Assembly (NCBI RefSeq): GCF_016909575.1
Contig: NZ_JAFBGA010000001.1
Coordinates: 124,001-188,000, forward strand
Direction of reading: 5' to 3'
DNA: 64,000 nt
Source of the DNA: Streptomyces sp. HB132
GTDB taxonomy: Bacteria > Actinomycetota > Actinomycetes > Streptomycetales > Streptomycetaceae
Part shown: positions 16,330-25,305 of the stretch, piece by piece
How the letters are laid out: each line of letters opens with the position of its first letter
How positions within the stretch are numbered: position 1 is the stretch's first letter
Translations under genes and position numbers: made by a program
Notes under the pieces: model-generated
The model's input: the letters and a program-made list of their open reading frames with translations, nothing else
What the model was told of the DNA's origin: nothing
The model's database searches: none

Positions 16330-17919
16330 CTACTTGACGTTGACACCGGCCCAGGCGGCCTGGACGGCCGTCAGTTCGGCGGAGTCGGCCCCGAACAGGT
16401 CGGTGGCCGCCTTCTCGGTCGCCTCGCGGGCGCCCGCGTAGTCGGTGCTCGACGTCATGTAGACGGAGAGCGCCTTGTACCAGATCTGGTAGGCCTTCTG
16501 GCGGCCGATGCCCGTGACGGTGGAGCCGTCGGCGGTCGGGGAGTCGTAGTCGACGCCGTCGATGGTCTTGGCGCCGCTGCCCTCGGCCAGCAGGTAGAAG
16601 AAGTGGTTGGCGACGCCGGACGAGTAGTGCACGTCGAGGTCGCCGACGCCGGCGTCCCAGTAGTCCGCCGAGCCGCCGTCCTTGCTCGGCTTGTCCATGT
16701 AGCGCAGCGGGGTTCCGTCGCCGTTGATGTCGATCTTCTCGCCGATGAGGTAGTCCCCGGCGTCGGTGCTGTTGTCGGCGAAGAACTCGACCGAGGAGCC
16801 GAGGATGTCGCTGGTCGCCTCGTTGAGTCCGCCCGACTCGCCCGCGTAGTCGAGGTTGGCGGTGGCCGCGGTCAGGCCGTGGCTCATCTCGTGGCCCGCG
16901 ACGTCGATCGCGGTGAGCGCGCTCTTGTCGTCGGCACCGTCGCCGTAGGTCATGCAGAAGCAGCTGTCGTCCCAGAAGGCGTTGACGTAGCCGGTGCCGA
17001 AGTGGACGCGGGAGTACGCGGCCTTGCCGTCCCCGGCTATGCCGTCGCGGCCCAGCTCGGACTTGTAGAAGTCCCAGGTCTTCGCCGCGCCGTAGTGGGC
17101 GTCGACGGCCGCGGTCTGGCGGTCGTCGCCGGTGCCGTCCCCCCAGGTGTCGTCGGCGTCGGTGACGAGGTCTCCGGTGCCGGTCTGGCCCTGGTTGAGG
17201 TCGTACGTCTTGTGGCCGCCCCGGTCGCCGTCGGTCAGCTCGAAGCCCGAACCGCCCTTGGTGGTCGAGAGCGTGACCTCACCGCTGTACTGGCTGTTCC
17301 CGGTGCCGGTCTCGACGGCCTCGAAGCTGTGCAGCTTCTTGCCGGTCGTGGCGTCCGTGATGGTGTGGACCCGGCTGGGCGTGCCGTCCTTCTGCACTCC
17401 GGTCTTCACGGTCTCGAAGGCGAGGGCGGGCTTGCCGTCGCCCGCCCAGACGACCTTGCGTGCGCTGGCCGCGGACTTCATCTCCGGCTGCGTCGACGGG
17501 ACGGAGATGCGGGCGTCGGTGGCCTTGTCCACGCCCTTGGACCTGCCGTCGGCCGCGGTGTGGGTGACGAGGTCGCCGCCGAGGACCGGCAGTCCGGCGT
17601 AGGTGCGTTCGTAGCGGGTGTGCACGGTGCCGTCGGCGTCCTTGATCACATCACGGGCGATCAGTTTCTCCTGGCTTCCCAGCCCGAGGGACTCGGCGGC
17701 GGCCGAGGCGTCGGCCTGCGCGGTCCGCAGGGCGATGCCCCGTCGGCTCGCTGTGTTCACGCCGAGGGTGGTGGCTCCGGCGGTGGCGCGGGCGGAAGAG
17801 GCGTCGTCGCTCCTGGTGTTGGAGCCGGCCGAGGCTGTGCCTGTCTGGACGCCGACGACGACCATCGCGGCAACTGCGGTCAGGGCGGCGGCGCGACGGG
17901 TGTTCATGTGGGGGGTCAT
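16330..17919 (-). CDS. secreted M4 (thermolysin-like) neutral metalloprotease
   Basis: 529 residues. A signal peptide (about 1-31, ending TASA) is followed by an FTP/PepSY-type propeptide to roughly residue 210, then the M4 catalytic domain. The zinc site is HEMSH at 343-347 (His343, Glu344, His347), and the third ligand is Glu367 in GGLNEATSD. The catalytic histidine is probably that of DLDVHYSSGVANHFFYL. A GGAGAAGGC ribosome site lies before the ATG at 17919. It degrades external protein for nutrition. It is monocistronic, ending at a hairpin. Confidence 0.9.
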   Translation of the reverse strand: MTPHMNTRRAAALTAVAAMVVVGVQTGTASAGSNTRSDDASSARATAGATTLGVNTASRRGIALRTAQADASAAAESLGLGSQEKLIARDVIKDADGTVHTRYERTYAGLPVLGGDLVTHTAADGRSKGVDKATDARISVPSTQPEMKSAASARKVVWAGDGKPALAFETVKTGVQKDGTPSRVHTITDATTGKKLHSFEAVETGTGNSQYSGEVTLSTTKGGSGFELTDGDRGGHKTYDLNQGQTGTGDLVTDADDTWGDGTGDDRQTAAVDAHYGAAKTWDFYKSELGRDGIAGDGKAAYSRVHFGTGYVNAFWDDSCFCMTYGDGADDKSALTAIDVAGHEMSHGLTAATANLDYAGESGGLNEATSDILGSSVEFFADNSTDAGDYLIGEKIDINGDGTPLRYMDKPSKDGGSADYWDAGVGDLDVHYSSGVANHFFYLLAEGSGAKTIDGVDYDSPTADGSTVTGIGRQKAYQIWYKALSVYMTSSTDYAGAREATEKAATDLFGADSAELTAVQAAWAGVNVK

Positions 17920-18075
17920 GCCTTCTCCGTTGCTCGTACCTGTGGGGGGTTACGAGCCGAGAGCGTGCCACCGAATGAACACTTTTGACGGAGTGCCGAC
18001 AATTACCTCACAAGTTTTTGACCAGTTCTTGTCCGACTGAGGCGCTCTTGTGTCCGCTATGTGACGCGGACGCGC

Positions 18076-18113
18076 GGGAGCCCCCGTCCGACCGAAGTCG
18101 GACGGGGGCTCCC
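18076..18113 (-). terminator. strong hairpin terminator after terD
   Basis: A perfect 17-bp stem (GGGAGCCCCCGTCCGAC and its complement) with loop CGAA, 16 nt beyond the terD stop. Confidence 0.85.
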
Positions 18114-18129
18114 GTGAAAAGCCGTTACG

Positions 18130-18705
18130 TCAGAGGTTGACGCCGAAGTCCTGGGCGATGCCGCGCAGGCCCGAGGCGTAACCCTGGCCGACCGCGCGGA
18201 ACTTCCACTCGGCGCCGTTGCGGTAGAGCTCGCCGAAGACCATGGCGGTCTCGGTCGCGGCGTCCTCGCTCAGGTCGTAGCGGGCGATCTCGGTGCCGCC
18301 GGCCTGGTTGATGATGCGGATGAAGGCGTTCCGCACCTGGCCGAAGTTCTGGCTGCGGGCCTCGGCGTCGTAGATGGAGACCGGGAAGACGATCTTGTCG
18401 ATGTCCGCCGGAAGGCCCGCGAGGTTGACGTTGATCTGCTCGTCGTCGCCCTCGCCCTGGCCCGTGACGTTGTCACCGGTGTGGACGATGGTCTGGTCCG
18501 GCGTCGCCTTGTTGTTGAAGAAGACGAAGTGGCCGTCGGAGTAGACCTTGCCGGCGGTGTTGACGGCGATCGCCGAGGCGTCGAGGTCGAAGTCGGTGCC
18601 GGTGGTGGTGCGGACGTCCCAGCCGAGGCCGACCGTGACGGCGGTCAGGCCCGGGGCCTCCTTGGTGAGCGAGACGTTGCCGCCCTTGGACAGGCTTACA
18701 GCCAT
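18130..18705 (-). CDS. terD: TerD-family tellurium-resistance/calcium-binding stress protein
   Basis: 191 residues that match TerD along the whole length: [30 protein letters not shown] at the start (shown in part: [18 protein letters not shown]), [29 protein letters not shown] (Ca2+-binding acidic loop) and [18 protein letters not shown]. Such proteins bind Ca2+ and are linked to stress and differentiation in Streptomyces, which often carries many copies. It stands alone between a terminator and a divergent promoter region. Confidence 0.92.
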   Translation of the reverse strand: MAVSLSKGGNVSLTKEAPGLTAVTVGLGWDVRTTTGTDFDLDASAIAVNTAGKVYSDGHFVFFNNKATPDQTIVHTGDNVTGQGEGDDEQINVNLAGLPADIDKIVFPVSIYDAEARSQNFGQVRNAFIRIINQAGGTEIARYDLSEDAATETAMVFGELYRNGAEWKFRAVGQGYASGLRGIAQDFGVNL

Positions 18706-18877
18706 GGGAAGTCCCTTTCCTCGTCGTGTGCGGGCTTCGTGCCATCACGAAAGCTACCGTCACCCGTCCTAACGCAGACAAGAGACCACGAGGTTCCTGC
18801 TCGCTTTACTTTCTTTGCCGAACTTCTGGCCGAACGCTCGCAAAACAAGGTGACGGGCGGGTCGCACTCCGGGGAAC

Positions 18878-19312
18878 ATGGGTGTCATGTCCGGGCCCTA
18901 TGTCATCCGCGGTTCGGTCTCCCTTCCGGAGGCCGAACTCATGTGGCGTTTCTCGCGGTCCTCGGGGCCCGGCGGGCAGCACGTCAACACCAGCGACTCC
19001 CAGGTGGAGCTCCGCTTCGATCTCGCGGCCACCGAGTCGCTCCCCGAGGTCTGGAAGGCCCGCGCGCTCGAACGCCTCGCGAGCCGGCTGGTGGGCGGGG
19101 TCGTGTCCGTGCGTGCCTCGGAGCACCGCTCCCAGTGGCGCAACCGGGAGACGGCCGCCGTGCGGCTCGCCGCGCTCCTGGCGGAGGCCACGGCGCCGCC
19201 GCCCAAGCCGCGCCTCAAGAAGAAGATCCCGCGCGGCATCAACGAGCGCCGGCTGCGGGAGAAGAAGCAGCGGGGGGACACGAAGCGCGGGCGTTCCGGC
19301 CGCGACTGGTAG
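18878..19312 (+). CDS. arfB: ArfB-like peptidyl-tRNA hydrolase (ribosome rescue)
   Basis: 144 residues with the release-factor domain 3 GGQ motif, SSGPGGQHVNTSDSQVEL, near residue 30. A lysine/arginine-rich C-terminal tail (PKPRLKKKIPRGINERR...KKQRGDTKRGRSGRD) inserts in the mRNA channel of stalled ribosomes in ArfB/ICT1/YaeJ. It lacks codon-recognition domains, so it is not RF1/RF2. It should release the peptide on ribosomes lacking a stop codon. The start may be ATG 18878 or ATG 18887. Confidence 0.85.
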   Translation: MGVMSGPYVIRGSVSLPEAELMWRFSRSSGPGGQHVNTSDSQVELRFDLAATESLPEVWKARALERLASRLVGGVVSVRASEHRSQWRNRETAAVRLAALLAEATAPPPKPRLKKKIPRGINERRLREKKQRGDTKRGRSGRDW

Positions 19313-19346
19313 GAGGCGCGGGGTCCCGCCCCGGCCGCCGCGCCGG

Positions 19347-19910
19347 TCAGCCCAGCTGCCGGTAGCGGCCCTTGAAGTAGGCCAGGGGCTCGCCGTCCGC
19401 ACTCGGCAGTGACGCCGTCAGTACCCGGCCGATCACCAGCGTGTGGTCACCGGCGAGGACGCGCTGCTCCGTGCGGCACTCGAGGGTGGCCAGCGCCCCG
19501 CCCACCAGGGGCGCTCCCGCGATCTCGCCCCGTATGTACGGGATGTCCTCGAACAGCAGCCGGTCGCTGATCCGGCCCTTCATGGCGAACCGCCCGGCGA
19601 TGTGCCGTTGGCTCTCCGCGAGTACCGACACCGCCCACAGGGGCTGCTCGGCCAGCAGGTCGTCCATCCGTGAGTCGTTGCGCAGGCTCACCATGACGAG
19701 CGGCGGGTCCAGCGAGACCGACATGAAGGCGGTCGCCGTCATCCCGACGTCCTCGCCCCGGCCGTGCGCGTCGAGCGGCGGCTCCTGGGCGGTGATCAGC
19801 ACCACGCCTGCGGCCAGGCGGGAGAGGGCGGCGCGGAATTCGTCGTTGGTCACCCCTTCAGCATGGGGGACGGCTTGCGGGCGCGGGGCGGGGGAGGTCT
19901 TCTGCGGCAC
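19347..19910 (-). CDS. flavin reductase-like (FMN-binding split barrel) protein
   Basis: 187 residues. Conserved stretches of the Flavin_Reduct domain include LSRLAAGVVLITA, GMTATAFMSVSLDPPLVMVSL (flavin-binding) and LLAEQPLWAVSVLAESQ, with GDHTLVIGRVL near the end. Members reduce FMN or FAD with NAD(P)H, often to feed a monooxygenase. No monooxygenase sits beside it, so the partner is unknown. It is divergent from the cdgB region. Confidence 0.82.
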   Translation of the reverse strand: MPQKTSPAPRPQAVPHAEGVTNDEFRAALSRLAAGVVLITAQEPPLDAHGRGEDVGMTATAFMSVSLDPPLVMVSLRNDSRMDDLLAEQPLWAVSVLAESQRHIAGRFAMKGRISDRLLFEDIPYIRGEIAGAPLVGGALATLECRTEQRVLAGDHTLVIGRVLTASLPSADGEPLAYFKGRYRQLG

Positions 19911-20062
19911 ACGGGCACGCTAGTGCCGCCGGACGGGCCGCCGCATCGGGCCGAGGGACCAGCGGGGTCCTAGGACTCCGGAACGATGTGCGTTCGGGAA
20001 GGGATGTGCGTTCGGGAACAACGGTGGTCCCCGCAGGCGCATAGGCAACCCTTACCATTTGC

Positions 20063-20078
20063 TGTGACTTGAGTCACA
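20063..20078. promoter_or_regulatory. perfect Crp-type palindrome upstream of cdgB
   Basis: TGTGACTTGAGTCACA is an exact TGTGA-N6-TCACA site, flanked by C and G to give 8-bp arms. It lies 128 nt before the cdgB start and about 150 nt before the divergent flavin-reductase start. Streptomyces Crp uses this consensus. Binding is inferred. Confidence 0.6.
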
Positions 20079-20098
20079 GAGAGCAATATTTGTTGACC

Positions 20099-20117
20099 CT
20101 GTGTACCGGGTGCACAG
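20099..20117. promoter_or_regulatory. second inverted repeat in the cdgB promoter region
   Basis: CTGTGTACC-G-GGTGCACAG has arms matching at 8 of 9 positions. It begins directly after a TTGACC -35-like box (20093-20098). It may be an operator for another regulator (BldD controls cdgB in S. coelicolor), but it does not fit the BldD consensus well. Confidence 0.35.
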
Positions 20118-20205
20118 CTCAGTGTGATTCAGTGGCCGTGACACTGCGATAAGTACGTCGATATGAAGCCTGGAGTTGCTGTCGAGGTCTCAGGGAGTGC
20201 GAGCG

Positions 20206-21858
20206 ATGGAGGCCGAGTCGGAGCCGTACGTCCGTCTTGCGACGATGCGGCAGTTGCATCAGGCCGTCGCTGATCTCAACACGGCGCGAAGCCTGGCGGA
20301 CACGCTGCAGTCCGTGGCCGACGGCATCGTCACCGGCCTCGGCTACGAACTGGGCTGCGTGAACCTCGTCCGCCCCGACGGCGATCTCGTCGTCGCCGCA
20401 TTCGCCGGCAACAGCGCGGCGGAATCCCTGATCACCGGCCGTGTGGGGTCCCGCGAGTCCTGGGAGCGCAGGCTGTCGATGGGCGAGGCGTGGGACGAGC
20501 TCCGGTTCATACCCCACACCGAGGGCTGGGTGCTCCTCGACGACGACGTACCGCAGTGGCACACCGAGGGGCCTGAGCCCCGTTTCGAGGACGAGTGGCA
20601 CCCCCTGGACCGTCTCTACGCCCCCATGTACGCCTCCGGCGGAGGTCTGGACCTCCTGGGGGTCATCTCGGTCGACAGGCCGCGCAACGGCCGCCGCCCC
20701 GGCGCCTGGGGCCGGGAGGCCCTCCAGATGTACGCCTCCCAGGCGGCGATTGCGATCAGTAACGCCAGGCTGCGAGCAAACATGCAACGCGCCCTGGTCA
20801 GGCTCGAACGCGAGCAGCAGGCACTCCGGGCCAGCGAGGAATCCTTCCGCCAGGCGTTCGAGTACGCCCCCAGTGGCATGGCCATCGCCGAGATGGGCGG
20901 TGACCAGCACGGCAGGCTGCTGCGCACCAACGACGCGCTCTGCCGGCTCATGGGCCGCCCCGCGTCCGTCCTGCGCCGCTACTCCTTCGCCGACCTGGTC
21001 CATCCCGAGGACATCGGCACCCTGCTCCGCACGTCCGCCGAGGGCGGGCGGGCCGAGCTGCGGCTCGGGCGCAGGGACGGCACCTACCTCTGGGTCTCGC
21101 TGCGCAACTCCGTCGTCGCCGACACCACCGACGGTCCGCGCTTCCTGCTCACGCACGTCGAGGACATCGAGGAGCGCAAGCGCAACGAGCTGCACCTCGC
21201 GCACCGCGCCTCGCACGACGCCCTCACCGGCCTGCCCAACAGTGCCGAACTGCGCTCCCGGCTCGGCGCGCGGCTGTGTGAGAGGCCTCACTCGGTCACC
21301 TCGTCCGCGATCGAGGCGCTGGACGCCGCCTACGGCGACGTCGAGAGCTCGATGCACGGTTACCGGGCGGACGGCTACGAGGGGGAGGTCGCGCCGGGCG
21401 TCGGCCCCTACGACCACCATGTGCACGTCGTGGCGCCCGACGCGGAGCGGGACGACGGGACCAAGGGGCTCGCCGTGCTCTTCTGCGACCTCGACGGCTT
21501 CAAGTCCATCAACGACCGCTTCGGACACCACGCGGGTGACGCGGTTCTCATCGAGGTCGCCCGCCGCCTCACCACCTGCGTACGGGACGGTGACACCGTC
21601 GCGCGGCTCGGGGGTGACGAATTCGTCGTCCTCGCGGACGGCCTCGGGGCGGCAGATGCCGCAGATCTGGCCGTACGCTTGCGTAACGCCATCATTCCGC
21701 CCATCCGGGTGGACGGCCGGGCAGTCAGGGTCGGGGCGAGTTTCGGTATCGGCTGGGCCGAGTGCGGCATGACCGAGGAAGAGGTCCTGCACTCCGCCGA
21801 CCAGCGGATGTACGTGGAGAAGCGGTCCCGATCGAAGGTTCACCGTAGAGCCGGCTGA
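20206..21858 (+). CDS. cdgB: diguanylate cyclase CdgB (GAF-PAS-GGDEF)
   Basis: 550 residues from ATG 20206, which has AGGGAG upstream (an in-frame start 30 nt earlier is less likely). The GAF domain spans about 25-190 and the PAS/PAC domain about 200-330 (SEESFRQAFEYAPSGMAIAEMG; VEDIEERKRNE). The C-terminal GGDEF domain makes cyclic di-GMP from two GTP. The active-site GGDEF is at 469-473. An inhibitory I-site RDGD (460-463) sits exactly five residues before it. The N-terminal DALTGLPN and LFCDLDGFK segments are separated by an unusually long insert. Context and domain order match CdgB (SCO4281), a BldD target that controls development. It is a cytoplasmic enzyme. Confidence 0.88.
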   Translation: MEAESEPYVRLATMRQLHQAVADLNTARSLADTLQSVADGIVTGLGYELGCVNLVRPDGDLVVAAFAGNSAAESLITGRVGSRESWERRLSMGEAWDELRFIPHTEGWVLLDDDVPQWHTEGPEPRFEDEWHPLDRLYAPMYASGGGLDLLGVISVDRPRNGRRPGAWGREALQMYASQAAIAISNARLRANMQRALVRLEREQQALRASEESFRQAFEYAPSGMAIAEMGGDQHGRLLRTNDALCRLMGRPASVLRRYSFADLVHPEDIGTLLRTSAEGGRAELRLGRRDGTYLWVSLRNSVVADTTDGPRFLLTHVEDIEERKRNELHLAHRASHDALTGLPNSAELRSRLGARLCERPHSVTSSAIEALDAAYGDVESSMHGYRADGYEGEVAPGVGPYDHHVHVVAPDAERDDGTKGLAVLFCDLDGFKSINDRFGHHAGDAVLIEVARRLTTCVRDGDTVARLGGDEFVVLADGLGAADAADLAVRLRNAIIPPIRVDGRAVRVGASFGIGWAECGMTEEEVLHSADQRMYVEKRSRSKVHRRAG

Positions 21859-21990
21859 CGTTCACGCCTTGGCTGTCCCCGTGCACCGCCCGGTTTTCCG
21901 GGGGACCGAGGGCAATTCGACGCTTGCTCCGTTCGGGGTAGGCTCGGCCGGTCGGCGACGGCTGGCGAAATGGTGAGGAGTGACCCAGGG

Positions 21991-22965
21991 ATGACGGCCG
22001 GGAACAACGGCGCGAGCAAACCCGAGGACGACGATCCGTTCGGCTATCTGTACGAGGACGGCCGGGCGGCGGGAGCACAGCCGCCCGGGCAGGGTGGTTA
22101 CGGCTACCCGGGTCCGGCGGCTCAGCCCGGCGTGCCCAGAACGTCGTACAACCAGGTGCGGACGGTCGGTGAGCGCCAGTACGGGCAGGTCCCGCCGCAG
22201 TACGGCCAGCAGCCCCAGCAGTACGGCGGCCCGAACCCGCAGTACGCGGCGCCGGAGACCTACCCCGGTGGTGCGGTCACCGCGCAGCACGGAGCGGTTC
22301 CGCACGGCGGCGGTGGCGGCAGGAACGCCGGCCCCGGCCGTGGCGGCCCGAACACGAAGGCGCTGCTGATCGCGGCCGTCGCCGTGGTCGCGGTGGTGCT
22401 CGTCGGGATCGGCGCGGCGCTGATGACGGGCGAGGACAGCGACGCCAAGAAGAACGACGCCGGTTCGTCGGCGGGTCCGGCCGACGAGGTCGAGGACTCC
22501 CCGAAGCCGGAGAAGTCCACGAAGCCGTCCGAGGAGCCCGTCGAGCTGCCCGAGCAGGACGCGGCGACGCTGACGCTCGGTGGCACGGCTTCCCTGGACA
22601 ACACGGTCAAGGGCGCCAAGAGCGCCAACGGCCAGTACATCAGCCTCAACGAGGTCGGCCGGTCGGCCACCTGGACGGTCGATGTGCCGGAGAGCGGTCC
22701 GTACACGCTCTTCGTGACCTACGGCGTGCCGGGCAGGGACGCGAAGACGTCGCTCACGGTCAACGACGGGGACCCCCGGTCGATCAACATGGAGAACTTC
22801 GCGCACGCCGCGGAGGGCGACCTGGAGAAGGGCTGGACGAGGACGTACGCGTACGTCCAGCTCGAGAAGGGGTCGAACAAGCTGATGCTGTCGTGCAACG
22901 AGGGCGACTCCTGCGACGCGAACCTCGACCAGCTGTCGCTGAAGTCGGGCCAGACCAAGGGCTAG
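21991..22965 (+). CDS. membrane-anchored carbohydrate-binding module protein
   Basis: 324 residues. The N-terminal cytoplasmic part (about 1-118) is Pro/Gln/Gly/Tyr-rich with YGQ repeats (QYGQQPQQYGG). One transmembrane helix follows at about 120-142 (ALLIAAVAVVAVVLVGIGAAL). A charged linker (EDSPKPEKSTKPSEEP) leads to a C-terminal beta-sandwich of the CBM35/CBM6 type (about 190-320, with WTVDVPESGPYTLFVTYG and KLMLSCNEGDSC). The module should face outwards and bind a surface polysaccharide. No catalytic domain is seen. The start ATG at 21991 is preferred over the GTG at 21970. Confidence 0.75.
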   Translation: MTAGNNGASKPEDDDPFGYLYEDGRAAGAQPPGQGGYGYPGPAAQPGVPRTSYNQVRTVGERQYGQVPPQYGQQPQQYGGPNPQYAAPETYPGGAVTAQHGAVPHGGGGGRNAGPGRGGPNTKALLIAAVAVVAVVLVGIGAALMTGEDSDAKKNDAGSSAGPADEVEDSPKPEKSTKPSEEPVELPEQDAATLTLGGTASLDNTVKGAKSANGQYISLNEVGRSATWTVDVPESGPYTLFVTYGVPGRDAKTSLTVNDGDPRSINMENFAHAAEGDLEKGWTRTYAYVQLEKGSNKLMLSCNEGDSCDANLDQLSLKSGQTKG

Positions 22966-22999
22966 CCCTCCGCCGTCGTGGTCCGGTGTCCACTGCCAC

Positions 23000-23038
23000 C
23001 GTCGTCCCGGTCGTCGCCCCGAGCGAGCCGGGACGACG
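23000..23038. terminator. bidirectional hairpin terminator
   Basis: An 11-bp perfect stem (CGTCGTCCCGG / CCGGGACGACG) with a 17-nt loop, followed by TGTTTTC. It separates the convergent CBM gene and PfkB gene. Confidence 0.65.
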
Positions 23039-23056
23039 TGTTTTCCGGGTCGGGTC

Positions 23057-23995
23057 TCAGGCGGCCGCCGCGTGCTGTTCGACGGTGACGCGGGTCAGCA
23101 GGTCCTCGTAGGCGGCGGGGTCGAACTCGCCGGCCGCCGGGGCCAGCACGGTCGCCGTCGACAGGGCCACCGCACGGGTCAGCCGGTCCTGCCAGCCCAG
23201 GCCCTCGGCGAGCGCGGACAGGAGTCCGGCCACGGCGGAGTCGCCCGCTCCCGTCGGGTTGCCCGTTACGGCGGACGGGGGCGCGGCCCGCCAGATGCCG
23301 TCGGGTGTGACGGCGAGGAGTCCCTCGGGGCCGAGTGACGTGACGACGCTGCGCGCGCCCCGGCGGCGGGCGTCGCGGGTGGCGCGCAGGGGTTCCCGGG
23401 CGCCGGTGAGCTGGGCGAGTTCGTCGGCGTTCGGCTTGACGAGGTCGGGGCGGGCGGCGATGCCGCGGCGCAGCGGTTCGCCGCCGGTGTCCAGGAGGGT
23501 GGGTACCCCCGCGGCCCGGGCGAGCCGGATCAGGTCCGCGTACGCGCCGACGTGTATGCCCGGCGGCAGGCTGCCGCAGAGGGCTACGGCGTCGGCTCCC
23601 GGGAGCAGTTCCCCGTAGGTCCGCAGGAAGGCCGTCCACTCGTCGCTGCCGATGTGCGGGCCGGGTTCGTTGAGCTGGGTGGTGTCCCCGGTGGAGCCGT
23701 CGACGACGGCGATGGTGCGGCGGGTGTTCCCCGCGACCGGGACCAGCGCGTCGGCGGGTCCGTGGGGGAGGGCGCCGAGCAGGTCGCGCAGGACGGCACC
23801 GGTGGCGCCGCCCGCGAAGCCGGTGACCACCGTGTCGTGCCCCAGTGCGGACAGCACCCGGGCGACGTTGAGGCCTTTGCCGCCGGGGCGTTCGGTGACG
23901 TCGCCGACGCGGTGGCTGGAGTGCGGGACGAGCGCGGGGACGGCGTAGGTCAGGTCGAGTGCGGTGTTCAGCGTGACGGTCAGTATCACCTGCAC
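23057..23995 (-). CDS. PfkB-family sugar-phosphate kinase (1-phosphofructokinase/tagatose-6-phosphate kinase type)
   Basis: 312 residues, GTG start. PfkB signature 1 is GGKGLNVARVLSALGHDT. The ATP/anion-hole signature 2 is GNPTGAGDSAVAGLLSAL with the catalytic Asp. The opening ILTVTLNTALDLTY is characteristic of the LacC/FruK subgroup, which phosphorylates sugar phosphates (fructose 1-P, tagatose 6-P) with ATP. It lies downstream of nagKA on the same strand, with a weak terminator between. A role in amino-sugar or fructose use is plausible. The substrate is not resolvable from sequence. Confidence 0.82.
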   Translation of the reverse strand: MQVILTVTLNTALDLTYAVPALVPHSSHRVGDVTERPGGKGLNVARVLSALGHDTVVTGFAGGATGAVLRDLLGALPHGPADALVPVAGNTRRTIAVVDGSTGDTTQLNEPGPHIGSDEWTAFLRTYGELLPGADAVALCGSLPPGIHVGAYADLIRLARAAGVPTLLDTGGEPLRRGIAARPDLVKPNADELAQLTGAREPLRATRDARRRGARSVVTSLGPEGLLAVTPDGIWRAAPPSAVTGNPTGAGDSAVAGLLSALAEGLGWQDRLTRAVALSTATVLAPAAGEFDPAAYEDLLTRVTVEQHAAAA

Positions 23996-24066
23996 CGGCC
24001 CCCGGTTCCTTGGTCGTCCGTTCCTCGGCGCCGCTGTCTACGGCGCTGACCTGGCGATCATGCCAA

Positions 24067-24110
24067 AGAGGCGGCGGCCGTCCCAGGTGTGCGGGACAAC
24101 CGCCGTCTCT
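24067..24110 (-). terminator. imperfect hairpin terminator after nagA
   Basis: An 18-bp stem with two mismatches and one G-U pair (AGAGGCGGCGG... / ...CCGCCGTCTCT) and an 8-nt loop, within 85 nt of the nagA stop. Confidence 0.5.
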
Positions 24111-24150
24111 TCGTTACGTGTTGAGCCGGGTGCCGGACGGTGGCGCACCG

Positions 24151-25305
24151 TCACCCGACACGGGGTTCGACGATCCACTCGCCGCGGCGCATGACGCCCT
24201 TGAGGGCGAAGTCCGCGTCCAGGACCACCAGGTCGGCGTCCTTGCCCGGGTCGAGCGAGCCGACCCTGTCGTACAGACCGAGGAGCCGGGCCGGGTTGGC
24301 GGAGATGGACCGGACGACGTCGTCGACGGGAATCCTGTCGACCGTCACGGCCCGGCGGAACGCGGTGTCCAGGGTGAGGGTGGAGCCGGCGATCGAGCCG
24401 CCCTCCACCAGGCGCGCGACGCCGTCCTTGACCTCGACGGCGAGCGGGCCGAGCTCGTAGTGGCCGTCGCCCGCACCGGCCGCGTCCATGGCGTCCGTGA
24501 TCAGTGCGACCCGGTCGGCGCCCGCGTGGTGGTAGGCGAACTGCAGGGCGGCGGGGTGCAGATGCGTACCGTCGTTGATCAGTTCGACCGTGATCCGCTC
24601 GTCCTCCAGGAGGGCCGCGATCGGGCCCGGCGTGCGGTGTCCGAGGACGGGCATCGCGTTGTAGAGGTGCGTGGCGACGGTGGCGCCCGCGTCGATGGCC
24701 TCGACGGTCTGCTCGTACGTCGCGTCCGTGTGGCCGACGGCGGCGATCACTCCGTGCTCGGCGAGCAGCCGCACGGACTCGATGCCGCCGGGGAGTTCGG
24801 TGGCGAGGGTGACCATCCTCGCGCTGCCTCGGGCCGCGTCGAGCAGCTTGCGGACCTCGGAGGGGTCGGGGTCGCGGAGCAGGCCCTCGCTGTGGGCGCC
24901 CTTGCGGCACGGTGAGATGAAGGGGCCCTCGAAGTGGATCCCGGCGAGCTCGCTCTGCTCGACCAGCTCGGAGAGCATGCCGGCCTGGCGGGCCAGGAAG
25001 TCCATCTCGCCGGTGACGGTGGACGCGACCACGGTCGTCGTGCCGTGTTCGCGGTGTGCTCGCACCCCGGTCAGGACGTCCTCGGCGGTGCCGGTGGCGA
25101 AGGACGCGCCGCCGCCGCCGTGGTTGTGGATGTCCACGAATCCGGGGACCACCCAGTGGCCGGAGAGATCGACGGTCCGGGCGCCCTCCTGCGTGCTGCC
25201 GGCGATCCGGGTGCCCTCGACGATCACCCGGCCGTTCTCGACGGTCCCGGTGGGAAGCACCACGCGGGCACCTGCGAGAACCGTGCTGTCTGCGCGTCCG
25301 GCCAT
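24151..25305 (-). CDS. nagA: N-acetylglucosamine-6-phosphate deacetylase
   Basis: 384 residues of the amidohydrolase fold. It removes acetate from GlcNAc-6-phosphate to give glucosamine-6-phosphate. Key segments are VVPGFVDIHNHGGGG (metal-site histidines), FEGPFISPCRKGAH, GHTDATYEQTVEAIDAGAT and HLYNAMPVLGHRTPG. ALITDAMDAAGAGDG carries the catalytic Asp. The start ATG at 25305 shares one base with the nagK stop (TGATG) and has GGAGG ahead, so it is coupled to the kinase. Together they form the nagKA operon (SCO4285-SCO4284 in S. coelicolor, from memory). Confidence 0.92.
   Translation of the reverse strand: MAGRADSTVLAGARVVLPTGTVENGRVIVEGTRIAGSTQEGARTVDLSGHWVVPGFVDIHNHGGGGASFATGTAEDVLTGVRAHREHGTTTVVASTVTGEMDFLARQAGMLSELVEQSELAGIHFEGPFISPCRKGAHSEGLLRDPDPSEVRKLLDAARGSARMVTLATELPGGIESVRLLAEHGVIAAVGHTDATYEQTVEAIDAGATVATHLYNAMPVLGHRTPGPIAALLEDERITVELINDGTHLHPAALQFAYHHAGADRVALITDAMDAAGAGDGHYELGPLAVEVKDGVARLVEGGSIAGSTLTLDTAFRRAVTVDRIPVDDVVRSISANPARLLGLYDRVGSLDPGKDADLVVLDADFALKGVMRRGEWIVEPRVG

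Noticed and set aside
16327..17988. 553-codon plus-strand frame opposite the M4 protease
   Set aside because: Val/Gly/Leu-rich shadow; the protease frame has HEMSH and a signal peptide.
20063..20160. BldD box upstream of cdgB
   Set aside because: Expected from S. coelicolor, but no sequence here fits the BldD consensus with correct spacing, so I did not list one.
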